Shown piece after piece: positions 22,371 to 29,714 of a stretch of DNA of 43,601 nt. How positions within the stretch are numbered: position 1 is the first letter of the stretch; each line of letters begins with the position of its first letter. Below the pieces are notes generated by a model. The model worked only from the letters and a program-made list of their open reading frames with translations, was not told where the DNA came from and searched no databases. Made by a program: the position numbers and the translations under genes. Source of the DNA: JAJTHB01 sp033763775 (GTDB lineage: Bacteria; Pseudomonadota; Alphaproteobacteria; Rickettsiales; SXRF01); NCBI GenBank assembly GCA_033763775.1, contig JANRJW010000002.1, forward strand, positions 1-43,601, given 5' to 3'.

Positions 22371-23783
22371 ATGACCGAACAAAGTTTTGATGTGGTGATT
22401 GTGGGTGGTGGCCCGGGTGGTTATGTGGCGGCGATTCGCGCCAGCCAGCTGGGCATGAAAACCGCTGTGGTTGAGCGCGAGCATATGGGCGGCATCTGCC
22501 TGAACTGGGGCTGCATTCCTACCAAGGCGCTGCTGCGCTCCAGCGAGCTTTATCACACGATGAAGCATGCGGATGTGTATGGCTTATCGGCAAAAGATAT
22601 TTCTTTTGATCTGAAGAGAGTGGTGGAACGCTCGCGCGGTGTCGCCGGGCAGCTTTCCAAAGGCGTTGCTGGCCTGATGAAGAAAAATAAAGTCACGGTG
22701 ATTGATGGCCACGGCAAGCTGGCGGGTAAGGGAAAAGTACAGATCACCCCCCCTCAATCCCCCCCGCAAGCAGGGGGGACTATTATCAATGCCAAGCATA
22801 TCATTCTTGCAACTGGCGCGCGGGCGCGTGTGCTGCCCGGGCTGGAGCCGGATGGCAAGCTGGTTTGGACGTACAAAGAGGCGATGGTGCCAAGCGCCAT
22901 GCCGAAATCACTTCTTGTGGTGGGGAGCGGTGCGATTGGGATAGAGTTTGCCAGCTTCTATCGCTCGATGGGGGCTGATGTAACCGTCGTTGAAGTTCAA
23001 GATCGCATCCTGCCGGTGGAAGATGAAGAAATCTCGAAATTCGCGCATAAGGCGTTTGAAAAGCAGGGCATGAAGCTCATGACCTCTGCCACGGTGAAAG
23101 CGCTGAAAAAAGGCAAGGACAACGTGATAGCGACGATTGAATCCGCTGGCAAAAGTTCGGAGCTGACCTTTGACCGCGTGATCATGGCAGTAGGGATTGT
23201 CGGCAATACCGAGAATCTCGGGCTTGAGGGCACGAAGGTGAAGGTGGAAAAGGGACATATTGTGACCGATGGTTACGGCGCGACCGCCGAGCCGGGCGTC
23301 TATGCAATCGGTGATGTGACCGGTGCACCATGGCTTGCACACAAGGCCTCGCATGAGGGAGTGATCTGCGTGGAAAAAATCGCGGGTGTGAAAGGTGTGC
23401 ATCCGATGAAGAAAGAAAACATTCCGGGCTGCACCTATTGCCATCCGCAGGTGGCAAGTGTCGGGCTTACGGAAAAAGCAGCGAAGGAAAAATATAAAGA
23501 TATCAAGGTCGGCCGCTTCCAGTTTATCGGCAACGGCAAAGCCATTGCGCTGGGCGAGCCGGAAGGCCTGATCAAAACTATTTTCGACGCCAAAACCGGC
23601 GAGCTGCTCGGCGCACACATGATTGGCGCGGAGGTGACGGAAATGATCCAAGGCTATGCGATCGCCAAAGCGGGCGAGCTGACCGAGGGTGAGCTGATGC
23701 ACACCATCTTCCCGCACCCGACGCTTTCGGAAATGATGCATGAGAGCGTGCTGGATGCATATGGCCGTGTGATTCACATGTAA
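22371..23783 (+). CDS. lpdA: Dihydrolipoamide dehydrogenase (E3)
   Basis: E3 reoxidises the lipoyl group of E2 with FAD and NAD+. It has 470 residues. The FAD-binding start is DVVIVGGGPGGYVAAIRASQ; the redox disulfide is Cys43 and Cys48 in GGICLNWGCIPTK; the NAD-binding site is SLLVVGSGAIGIEFASFYRS; GVYAIGDVTGAPWLAHKASH binds FAD; and the C-terminal HTIFPHPTLSEMMHESV has the catalytic His-Glu pair. Residues about 126-137 (TPPQSPPQAGGT) are an extra loop encoded by a repeat. Confidence 0.97.
   Translation: MTEQSFDVVIVGGGPGGYVAAIRASQLGMKTAVVEREHMGGICLNWGCIPTKALLRSSELYHTMKHADVYGLSAKDISFDLKRVVERSRGVAGQLSKGVAGLMKKNKVTVIDGHGKLAGKGKVQITPPQSPPQAGGTIINAKHIILATGARARVLPGLEPDGKLVWTYKEAMVPSAMPKSLLVVGSGAIGIEFASFYRSMGADVTVVEVQDRILPVEDEEISKFAHKAFEKQGMKLMTSATVKALKKGKDNVIATIESAGKSSELTFDRVIMAVGIVGNTENLGLEGTKVKVEKGHIVTDGYGATAEPGVYAIGDVTGAPWLAHKASHEGVICVEKIAGVKGVHPMKKENIPGCTYCHPQVASVGLTEKAAKEKYKDIKVGRFQFIGNGKAIALGEPEGLIKTIFDAKTGELLGAHMIGAEVTEMIQGYAIAKAGELTEGELMHTIFPHPTLSEMMHESVLDAYGRVIHM
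22746..22780. repeat. C/G-run palindrome inserted in frame in lpdA
   Basis: A tract of seven C, CTCAATC, seven C, GCAAGCA and six G forms a hairpin (CCCCCCGCAAGCAGGGGGG). It encodes TPPQSPPQAGGT in lpdA at a loop before the conserved AKHIILATGA. Related elements lie in the glycosyltransferase gene (33249-33375 and 33996-34096). Confidence 0.75.
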
Positions 23784-23908
23784 TCGCTTTTTCTGGCTTT
23801 CCTGCACGGCTTTTTAGCCTGCTGGTAAGCTTTGTGACGTGTGTTTTAAGGGATTGTTAAGCGCCGGCTGCTAAGCTTATATTAACTTTGTGGATATTGC
23901 GCAATCAC

Positions 23909-24883
23909 ATGTCCTTACGCATGCAGAATCAAGGCTTTTCCCTGCTAGAGCTGAGCATCGTGCTGGTTATTATCGGGCTTGTCACCGCAGGCGGGATCGC
24001 CATGATGCTGCGCTCTGTTGATAATACTCAGAAAAAAATCACTGATTTCCGCATGGCTGTGATTCAAAAAGCGCTGCTTGACCATCGCAGAGCATTTCGC
24101 AGATTGCCATGCCCGGGCGATCCAGTGGTGGCAATCAGCCATGCGAATTTTGGTGTTGAAGCGGCTAATCCAGGGCGCTGTATGGGAGGTGCGCCGGAAG
24201 CTCGTTTCGTACGGACGCAAAGTGTCACGGTCAGTATTGTCAGCGGTTCACCGATTGCGACAACCACTTCGACCGCCGATCTTGTGTCGGGGCTTTACGT
24301 GGCTAATGCCAATTTTTCGGGCAATAGCACAACCATTCTGAGCGTGGACAGCGCGACACAAATGACAATGGCGAGTAACGCCACCGCGACGAGCGCCTCA
24401 ACTAGCCTGCAATATAATACGATTGCTGCTGGCGCTGTGCCGGTAAAAACACTCGGCCTCAGCGATGATTTTGTTGCAGATGGCTGGGGTAGAAGATTTA
24501 ACTATGTGGTAAGCGTGCCGCTGACTGCTCCGTTTGCATTTGATAACGTTGCCATATCCGATGTGAGGCAGCGTATCCGTATTGTTTTAACGGGCACCAC
24601 TGATAAAATCACCAATGCCGCCTATGCGCTGATCAGCTATGGCGAAAATGGCCATGGCGGGTTTTCAAGAAATGGATCGGTCACGCTACATAATGCCGGC
24701 TCTGTCAACACTGATGAGCTGATTAACTGCGATTGCAACAATGCGGCGGTAATCCAGAACTCAATCTTATATGAGCGCATTGTGCAAAGATTGCCAACGG
24801 AAGATAGCACCACGCGTTTTAATAACTTTGATGATGTGGTGGTGTTTGGCACAAGGCAGGATTTACGCAGCTCGCTTGAGTAG
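23909..24883 (+). CDS. Prepilin-type N-terminal cleavage/methylation protein
   Basis: The N-terminus is a type IV prepilin signal: MSLRMQNQG then FSLLELSIVLVIIGLVTAGG, with cleavage expected between Gly and Phe and Glu at +5. The long C-terminal part (about 300 residues) is extracellular or periplasmic, Ser/Thr-rich in the middle (ATATSASTSLQYNT) with a CDCNN pair near the end. Its length exceeds a typical major pilin, so it may be a pseudopilin or minor pilin. The ATG at 23909 is preferred to the TTG at 23888; an ATG at 23921 is also possible. No other pilus genes are nearby. Confidence 0.8.
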   Translation: MSLRMQNQGFSLLELSIVLVIIGLVTAGGIAMMLRSVDNTQKKITDFRMAVIQKALLDHRRAFRRLPCPGDPVVAISHANFGVEAANPGRCMGGAPEARFVRTQSVTVSIVSGSPIATTTSTADLVSGLYVANANFSGNSTTILSVDSATQMTMASNATATSASTSLQYNTIAAGAVPVKTLGLSDDFVADGWGRRFNYVVSVPLTAPFAFDNVAISDVRQRIRIVLTGTTDKITNAAYALISYGENGHGGFSRNGSVTLHNAGSVNTDELINCDCNNAAVIQNSILYERIVQRLPTEDSTTRFNNFDDVVVFGTRQDLRSSLE

Positions 24884-24886
24884 CTG

Positions 24887-25489
24887 TTATAAGCCTACGC
24901 TACTTAACCACTGCCTGGCCTGATGCTTGGCCTTTTCGATGCGCATGACGTCCTCAATGCGGCGGCTTAAAAATTCCCAGCTGGCCTGATGGCCTGCGCT
25001 GCTATCGTTCAACCAGTAGATTGTGGTGGTGCTCAACACCGCGCCCAGCAGCAGGCGCTTGGTGTAGAAATTAAAATCGGTCGAGTTGTCGCCAATGGCG
25101 CGCCACATCTCATCCACCGTATGATAAAGCGAGGCCAGCGCGTGGCTGCTGTAGATAGGCAATGCCTGCAGCGCGATGGCGCGACGTAGCGCCTCTTTGT
25201 GGCCTTCCTGTGCTTCCAGCCACAGGCGCACACAGAGCGTCGCGCGCTGGCGAATTTTCATGCTGTCAAGATGGTAGTGTGCCAGCGCATCCAGCATACG
25301 GCTGTCCATCAGCAGAAAGTATGTGTCCACCGCTTGAATGGCGCCATTTGGAAAGACGCGAATGCTATCAGTTTTTTTGTAGCCGGCATCCTGTGCTGCT
25401 TTGCCCAGCGTTGTCTGCGACCAGCCATCAAATGGTACATGGGGCAGGGCATGAGTGATGAAGTCGCGCGCGGCTTTGATCTTATCCAT
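24887..25489 (-). CDS. COQ9-family ubiquinone biosynthesis protein
   Basis: COQ9 is a lipid-binding protein with a TetR-like fold that assists COQ7-type hydroxylation in ubiquinone synthesis. This 200-residue protein shows the family pattern: an N-terminal helix-turn-helix-like part (FDGWSQTTLGKAAQDAGY), then MKIRQRATLCVRLWLEAQEG, YHTVDEMWRAIGDNSTDFNF and YTKRLLLGAVLSTTTIYWLN near the C-terminus. Bacterial COQ9 is largely confined to alphaproteobacteria. It is convergent with the prepilin gene, the stops three bases apart. Confidence 0.88.
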   Translation of the reverse strand: MDKIKAARDFITHALPHVPFDGWSQTTLGKAAQDAGYKKTDSIRVFPNGAIQAVDTYFLLMDSRMLDALAHYHLDSMKIRQRATLCVRLWLEAQEGHKEALRRAIALQALPIYSSHALASLYHTVDEMWRAIGDNSTDFNFYTKRLLLGAVLSTTTIYWLNDSSAGHQASWEFLSRRIEDVMRIEKAKHQARQWLSSVGL

Positions 25490-25503
25490 GCCGCAAGAAT
25501 AGC

Positions 25504-26322
25504 TTAGCTGGCCACCTGAAGCAACGGCTGCTTATGCTCGGGCTCCTGCTCGTCTTCTCCGGCCAGTTCAAGATTGGAGTGCTTGAGGATGCTATCAATG
25601 CGCGCCAGCAGCTCATGGCCGCTTTCGCGGATGTGACGGGCATATTCGAGATATTGCGGGTTGCCAAGATTGCCAAGCACCTGCGCTTCCATCATCTGGG
25701 CAAAGCCGATGACGGCGTTAAGCGGTGTGCGCAAATCATGGCTCATATTCGCGAGGAACTCCGAACGCGCACGCAGCGCCAGCTCCGCTTCCAGTTTGGC
25801 TTTCTGCAGCGAGTTCTGAATCTGAATGCTATCGTGTACATTCTCCATCACACAAACAAGCTCCCGGCTGCCCGCGCTGTGCCGCCCATGAATAAGAAAC
25901 AGATACCAGTAATAGCTGCCATCGCCATGGCGCAACTTGCAGCGATAGGCGAGTGGTTTGCCCGCCGCATCATTACGCCCGGCAAGAAGCGCTTGCAGGC
26001 GATCGCGAAAATCATCATGCAGGTAATCCATGAAATGAGCGCCATGGCATAACTCAGGAATATTGCCGGTGAGCGTGCCGAAATTCGGCGAAAGATAGCT
26101 GCATTCGCCTTCCGGCGTCAGCAGGCAGAGAATCTGTGTGCCATATTCGGTGAGGTAGTGATATTTGTCTTCCGGCGCGAAATGATTCGCGGGGCGGGCA
26201 GAGGATGATTCGCTGTTTTGCGCTTCAGCAATCTCCGGAACTGCGAGGTGGCTGGTTGGTTCAGAAGCCTCAGCGGGGGCAGATGCGGCGTCCGGCTCAG
26301 GGCTGTGAACCATATCCGCCAT
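25504..26322 (-). CDS. PAS-HisKA protein without an ATPase domain
   Basis: A predicted signalling protein of 272 residues. After a 50-residue acidic, low-complexity N-terminus comes a PAS domain (about 55-168; HYLTEYGTQILCLLTPEGE, LRHGDGSYYWYLFLIHGR) and a HisKA dimerisation domain (about 180-250) with the phosphoacceptor His195 in NMSHDLRTPLNAVIGFAQ. The HATPase domain that normally follows is absent; the protein ends with about 20 polar residues. It cannot phosphorylate itself, but may take phosphate from another kinase or act by dimerising. I chose ATG 26322, preceded by GGAAA; a TTG start at 26376 would add 18 residues. Confidence 0.8.
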   Translation of the reverse strand: MADMVHSPEPDAASAPAEASEPTSHLAVPEIAEAQNSESSSARPANHFAPEDKYHYLTEYGTQILCLLTPEGECSYLSPNFGTLTGNIPELCHGAHFMDYLHDDFRDRLQALLAGRNDAAGKPLAYRCKLRHGDGSYYWYLFLIHGRHSAGSRELVCVMENVHDSIQIQNSLQKAKLEAELALRARSEFLANMSHDLRTPLNAVIGFAQMMEAQVLGNLGNPQYLEYARHIRESGHELLARIDSILKHSNLELAGEDEQEPEHKQPLLQVAS

Positions 26323-26469
26323 GGTTTTCCAATAATTTGACCAGAAATCCCAGTAGTTCAAACGACACCCCAACAATTTATGTAAAATTGTATCTATCGT
26401 TTACACATTATTCATCTTTGATGCACTAACTATATGTAGTATCGTACTTGGCTTGTTCATTATATCTTG

Positions 26470-26508
26470 TGTTGTTGCAAAACTACAACAACAATGGGTT
26501 GTGGATAA
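26470..26508. promoter_or_regulatory. Hairpin and perfect DnaA box in the grxC/PAS intergenic region
   Basis: TGTTGTTG (26470-26477) and CAACAACA (26486-26493) are exact inverses. TGTGGATAA at 26500-26508 is the complement of the consensus DnaA box TTATCCACA. Both lie in AT-rich DNA upstream of the PAS-HisKA gene, next to a 9-bp repeat array. One box alone does not make an origin; it may be a DnaA-controlled promoter element or chance. Confidence 0.45.
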
Positions 26509-26527
26509 GTTCTAGATATTGATTGAA

Positions 26528-26608
26528 GTTGCGTATGTTTCTTAGGTTTCGAAGGTTTCGTATGTTTTTATCATTCGCAACCTCCGAAACTTACGTAACC
26601 TATGAAAC
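26528..26608. repeat. 81-bp array of 9-bp units in opposed orientation
   Basis: Forward units: GTTGCGTAT, GTTTCTTAG, GTTTCGAAG, GTTTCGTAT (26528-26563). Then one 9-base spacer GTTTTTATC. Then four units on the opposite strand: GTTGCGAAT, GTTTCGGAG, GTTACGTAA, GTTTCATAG (26573-26608 read from the minus strand). The consensus is GTTtCGtAg. All units keep the 9-base register over 81 bases, including the spacer. Corresponding arms match at 27 of 36 positions, so a long imperfect hairpin can form. The last unit touches the grxC stop codon (26609). Confidence 0.85.
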
Positions 26609-26869
26609 CTATTTTAGCAGCGGATCCAACTTACCGGCAGCATCCAGCGCGTAGAGATCGTCGCAGCCGCCGACATGCGTTTCGCCAATAAAAATCTGCG
26701 GCACGGTGCGCTTGCCATTCGATTTAGCGAGCATCTCCTGCTGGAGCTTTTCATCCCGCGTGATGTCGATTTCCGTGATGGACGATTCCACACCCTTGCG
26801 CTTCAGCAGTGTTTTCGCTTTCACGCAGTAGGGGCAGTAGTCTTTGGTGTACATGGTAATGGTGGGCAT
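26609..26869 (-). CDS. grxC: Glutaredoxin 3
   Basis: Glutaredoxin reduces protein disulfides and mixed glutathione disulfides using glutathione. The protein is 86 residues, normal for GrxC. The active site is CPYC at about residues 12-15 in MYTKDYCPYCVKAKTLLKRK; RTVPQIFIGETHVGGCDDLY holds the cis-Pro and the glutathione-binding residues. An AGGAG lies eight bases before the ATG. It has its own promoter and follows queG on the minus strand. Confidence 0.95.
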   Translation of the reverse strand: MPTITMYTKDYCPYCVKAKTLLKRKGVESSITEIDITRDEKLQQEMLAKSNGKRTVPQIFIGETHVGGCDDLYALDAAGKLDPLLK

Positions 26870-26925
26870 TATTCTCTCCTGTAATCTCCGCTACCCTGCG
26901 ATGGATGCGGAGCATGGGTGGTGTG

Positions 26926-26954
26926 ATTATACTACTTTCTATATAGTATTTACC
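26926..26954 (-). promoter_or_regulatory. Candidate grxC promoter
   Basis: On the minus strand TATAAT (26931 to 26926) is an exact -10 box in an AT-rich stretch, with a weak -35 (GGTAAA, 26954 to 26949) 17 bases upstream. Transcription would begin about 50 bases upstream of the grxC ATG, after the hairpin that ends queG. Confidence 0.5.
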
Positions 26955-26978
26955 AGCCCCCGCAACAAGTGCGGGGCT
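26955..26978. terminator. Palindrome over the queG stop codon
   Basis: On the minus strand AGCCCCGCACTTGTTGCGGG followed by GGCT forms a stem of AGCCCCGCA with TGCGGGGGCT. The stop codon TAG of queG (26977-26979) is inside it. It resembles the GC-rich dispersed palindromes elsewhere in the window. Without a T-run it may still reduce read-through into grxC. Confidence 0.55.
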
Positions 26979-28038
26979 AAGATAACTCCTCAAGTGCCCA
27001 GCCTGCCATTTCCGCAACCAGCGGTGAGGGGTCGGAGAGCAGATCGGTGACCGCTGGAACCAGGCTTACATCGCCGCTATTGCCGGCTGCCACTAATACA
27101 TTGCGCACAAAGCGATCCCGCCCGATGCGTTTTACCGGTGATTTGCGGAAAAGCGCGCGAAATGCGGCGTCATCCAGCCGCAGCAGCTCGGATAAGAGCG
27201 GCGCTTCCAGCTCTTTTCGTGGATGATACGCCATTTCCTGCGATGTTTTAGCGAATTTATTCCATGGGCAGATGGCGAGACAATCATCGCAGCCATAAAT
27301 GCGGTTGCCGATGCTCTTTCGGAATTCCAGCGGAATCTGGCCTTTATGCTCGATGGTGAGGTAGGAGATGCATTTGCGCGCATCAAGCTTGCGCTCGGCG
27401 GTGAAGGCCTGTGTTGGGCAGATGTCGAGGCAGGCGCGGCAGCTGCCGCATAAATCTTTGTTGTCATCCTGACCGAGCGAAGCGAGTGGAAGGATCTTAG
27501 ATCCCTCGACTGTGCTCGGGATGACAAGATTGGTAAACACACTCCCCAGAAATAACCAGCTGCCAAACTCGCGCGAAACAAGGCAGGTGTGCTTGCCCTG
27601 CCAGCCAATGCCAGCACTTTCCGCCAGCGGTTTTTCCATCACCGGCGCAGTGTCAACAAACACCTTCACCTCGCAGCTAAATTCCTCGGCCACCCAGCGC
27701 GCCAAGGCTTTGAGCTTCTTTTTGATGACATCATGATAATCTTCATTCTGCGCATAGCAGGAAATATTACCGATAGTGGGTTGCGCCAGTTTTTCGAGCG
27801 GGTTTGTTTCGGGTGCGTAATTATGGCCAAGCACAATGATGGATTGAACCTCCGGCCATAATGTTTTTGGGTCGGCGCGGCGCTCCGATTTCTCCGCCAT
27901 CCAGGCCATCTCGCCGTGGTGGCCGTTTTCGAGGAATTCGTGAAGCCCGCTTGCCGCTGATGCGGGCAGGTCTGGTGTGGTAAAGCCCACGGCATCAAAG
28001 CCGAGCGAGCGCGCCTTTTCAGAAATCCGGGTTTTCAT
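26977..28038 (-). CDS. queG: Epoxyqueuosine reductase
   Basis: QueG reduces epoxyqueuosine to queuosine in tRNA with a cobalamin cofactor and two 4Fe-4S clusters. It has 353 residues. The catalytic Asp is in KVFVDTAPVMEKPLAESAG (about residue 129). The clusters are bound by CGSCRACLDICP (about 197-208) and CDDCLAICPWNKF (about 250-262), and a short HEAT-like repeat region closes the protein. Residues about 171-193 (VIPSTVEGSKILPLASLGQD) are an insertion encoded by a repeat just before the first cluster. The ATG at 28038 overlaps the fzlA-like gene by 20 bases. Confidence 0.95.
   Translation of the reverse strand: MKTRISEKARSLGFDAVGFTTPDLPASAASGLHEFLENGHHGEMAWMAEKSERRADPKTLWPEVQSIIVLGHNYAPETNPLEKLAQPTIGNISCYAQNEDYHDVIKKKLKALARWVAEEFSCEVKVFVDTAPVMEKPLAESAGIGWQGKHTCLVSREFGSWLFLGSVFTNLVIPSTVEGSKILPLASLGQDDNKDLCGSCRACLDICPTQAFTAERKLDARKCISYLTIEHKGQIPLEFRKSIGNRIYGCDDCLAICPWNKFAKTSQEMAYHPRKELEAPLLSELLRLDDAAFRALFRKSPVKRIGRDRFVRNVLVAAGNSGDVSLVPAVTDLLSDPSPLVAEMAGWALEELS
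27461..27527. repeat. TGTCAT-tipped palindrome inserted in frame in queG
   Basis: The element starts TTGTCATCCTGACCGAGCGA and ends CTCGGGATGACAA, with GGATCT and AGATCC at its centre, so it is an imperfect palindrome of 67 bp. Its right half (CCCTCGACTGTGCTCGGGATGACA, split over 27502-27526) is the same sequence type as the inverted repeats of the GIY-YIG unit at 5159-5506. It adds about 22 residues to QueG without breaking the frame. Confidence 0.85.
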
Positions 28039-28687
28039 AATAAGCTGGCGGGCGCACACCCGGCACGCGCTCGGAAAGAATGCAGCGCATGGAAGGGCGC
28101 GATTTCATCAGCGCATACCAGCCATGGGCATTCATATTGTAGTTCCAAGGCACATCGCCGGTGTAATCAATCGCGGATAAATGCGCTGCTGCCGCAAGGT
28201 CGGCGAGTGTCAGCGTATCACCGGCAAGGAAATAGCGCTCACCCGCAAGGTAGCCAATATAATCAAGATGGTAGAGAAGATTCTGCTGGCCTTGACGAAT
28301 GGCCGCTGAGCTTGGTGCGCCCTTACCAAAATAATGCTTGAATGCTTTTTCAAACAGGATGTTTTGCGTCACTTCATGGTCGAATTTATGGTCAAACCAA
28401 TCCACCAACCTTCGGACTTCTGCGCGCTCGGCGGCGTTTCTACCAAGTAGGCAGATGCCGGGATAGGTTTCTTCAAGATATTCGCTGATGGCATAAGCGC
28501 CGGAAAGCGCAAAGCCATCATCCTCGACTAAAATCGGTAGATCCGCCGCTGGCGAGAGCGCGAATAAATCCAGCTTTCGATCCCACGGGTTTTCACCCAC
28601 GAGCTCAAACTCAAGGGCTTTTTCCCCCAGCATCAGGCGTATCTTGCGGCAGAAGGGGGAAAGTGCCGTGTGATAAAGCTGACGCAT
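28019..28687 (-). CDS. fzlA: FzlA-like glutathione S-transferase family protein
   Basis: A 222-residue protein with a GST-like N-terminal thioredoxin fold (LYHTALSPFCRKIRLMLGEK, ALSPAADLPILVEDDG, LSGAYAISEYLEETYPG) and a helical C-terminal domain. The tail MKSRPSMRCILSERVPGVRP then PPAYYENPDF matches FzlA of alphaproteobacteria, which binds FtsZ and is needed for constriction. FzlA proteins do not need glutathione transferase activity. It lies between queG and an NDUFA9-family gene, the usual alphaproteobacterial order. A plain GST is the alternative. Confidence 0.75.
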   Translation of the reverse strand: MRQLYHTALSPFCRKIRLMLGEKALEFELVGENPWDRKLDLFALSPAADLPILVEDDGFALSGAYAISEYLEETYPGICLLGRNAAERAEVRRLVDWFDHKFDHEVTQNILFEKAFKHYFGKGAPSSAAIRQGQQNLLYHLDYIGYLAGERYFLAGDTLTLADLAAAAHLSAIDYTGDVPWNYNMNAHGWYALMKSRPSMRCILSERVPGVRPPAYYENPDF

Positions 28688-29622
28688 CAGGCGGCAACCT
28701 TCCGGTTATAGCGCGCGAGATAGCCGGGCACGATGGTTTCCACCGCTGTCGGCGTGATGCCCAGATGCGCGAAGCTCCTCGCGCCCGGGCTTACGATGTT
28801 GTCATATTTCAGCAAACGCACCTGATCACGCGTGAGCGGCGGCCTTGGCAGAATTTCGCTCGCCGCGCCAATCATGCTGGCCAGTGCCATGGGTAGCGGC
28901 GCAAGGTAGCGTCTGCGATCGGTGGTGCGAAGGATATATTCTAAAATCTCACGGAAACTATACACGCGCGGGCCGCCCAGCTCGTAGGTTTCGCCCATGG
29001 TGGTTTCGTCGTTCAGGCTGGCTTCGACCGCCGCCGCGACATCATCCACATACACCGGCTGAAAACGCGTTTTGCCGCCGCCAATCAGCGGCAGGGCAGG
29101 GGCGAGAGACGCCATCTGCGCGAACTGGTTGAAGAAATTATCCTCCGCACCAAACACCACGCTCGGGCGAAGGATGGTGGCGGCTGGAAACGCTGCCTGT
29201 ACAGCTTTTTCGCCGAGCAGCTTGGTGCGCGCATAGGCCGAATCTGCTGCGCGATCAACCCCCAGTGAGGAAATCTGGATAAAGCGCTCTGCGCCGGCTT
29301 CACGCGCCATCAGCGCCAGTGTTTCAGCGCCTTTTGCGTGAAGCGCCGTGAAATTCTGCTTGCCTGATTCAAAGAGCACACCCACCAGATTGATGACTGC
29401 AAACGAGCCATCCAGCTTGCCTTTCAGTGTTTCTGGTCTAGCGATGTTGCCAGCGACAAGCGCGATCTGGCCGACATCGCCAGCGGTCTTTAAATGCGCC
29501 GCCGCATCAGGATTACGGCAGATGATGCGAAGACGATAGCCAGCCTTCGCGAGCCTGCGCGCCACGTAGCGCCCAAGAAAGCCGCTCCCGCCAATGAGGG
29601 TAATGATGGGTGTGTGTGTCAT
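28687..29622 (-). CDS. NDUFA9-like NAD(P)-binding epimerase-fold protein
   Basis: A 311-residue atypical short-chain dehydrogenase. The dinucleotide site is ITLIGGSGFLGRYVARRLAK; GNIARPETLKGKLDGSFAVI and INLVGVLFESGKQNF follow, then ERFIQISSLGVDRAADSAYA with the place of the catalytic Tyr-x-x-x-Lys taken by YARTKLLGEKAV. The fold and length match the complex I NDUFA9 (39-kDa) family, whose bacterial members occur in alphaproteobacteria. Its stop overlaps the start of the FzlA-like gene by one base. Confidence 0.85.
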   Translation of the reverse strand: MTHTPIITLIGGSGFLGRYVARRLAKAGYRLRIICRNPDAAAHLKTAGDVGQIALVAGNIARPETLKGKLDGSFAVINLVGVLFESGKQNFTALHAKGAETLALMAREAGAERFIQISSLGVDRAADSAYARTKLLGEKAVQAAFPAATILRPSVVFGAEDNFFNQFAQMASLAPALPLIGGGKTRFQPVYVDDVAAAVEASLNDETTMGETYELGGPRVYSFREILEYILRTTDRRRYLAPLPMALASMIGAASEILPRPPLTRDQVRLLKYDNIVSPGARSFAHLGITPTAVETIVPGYLARYNRKVAA

Positions 29623-29714
29623 ACAAATAGATTAAGACGTATGACGACTGTTGGCAAGCATCAAGAAGTACAGACAAACATTGACAAAATAGCGATATTT
29701 GGTTTGATATATTG

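Noticed and set aside
22908..23807. 299-codon minus-strand frame opposite lpdA
   Set aside because: Antisense shadow of a clear dihydrolipoamide dehydrogenase gene.
26528..26608. CRISPR array
   Set aside because: Units are 9 bp with no unique spacers, and they reverse orientation halfway; no cas gene is present.
26500..26608. Chromosomal replication origin
   Set aside because: Only one DnaA box was seen and none of the usual origin-flanking genes are present; kept only as a low-interest observation.
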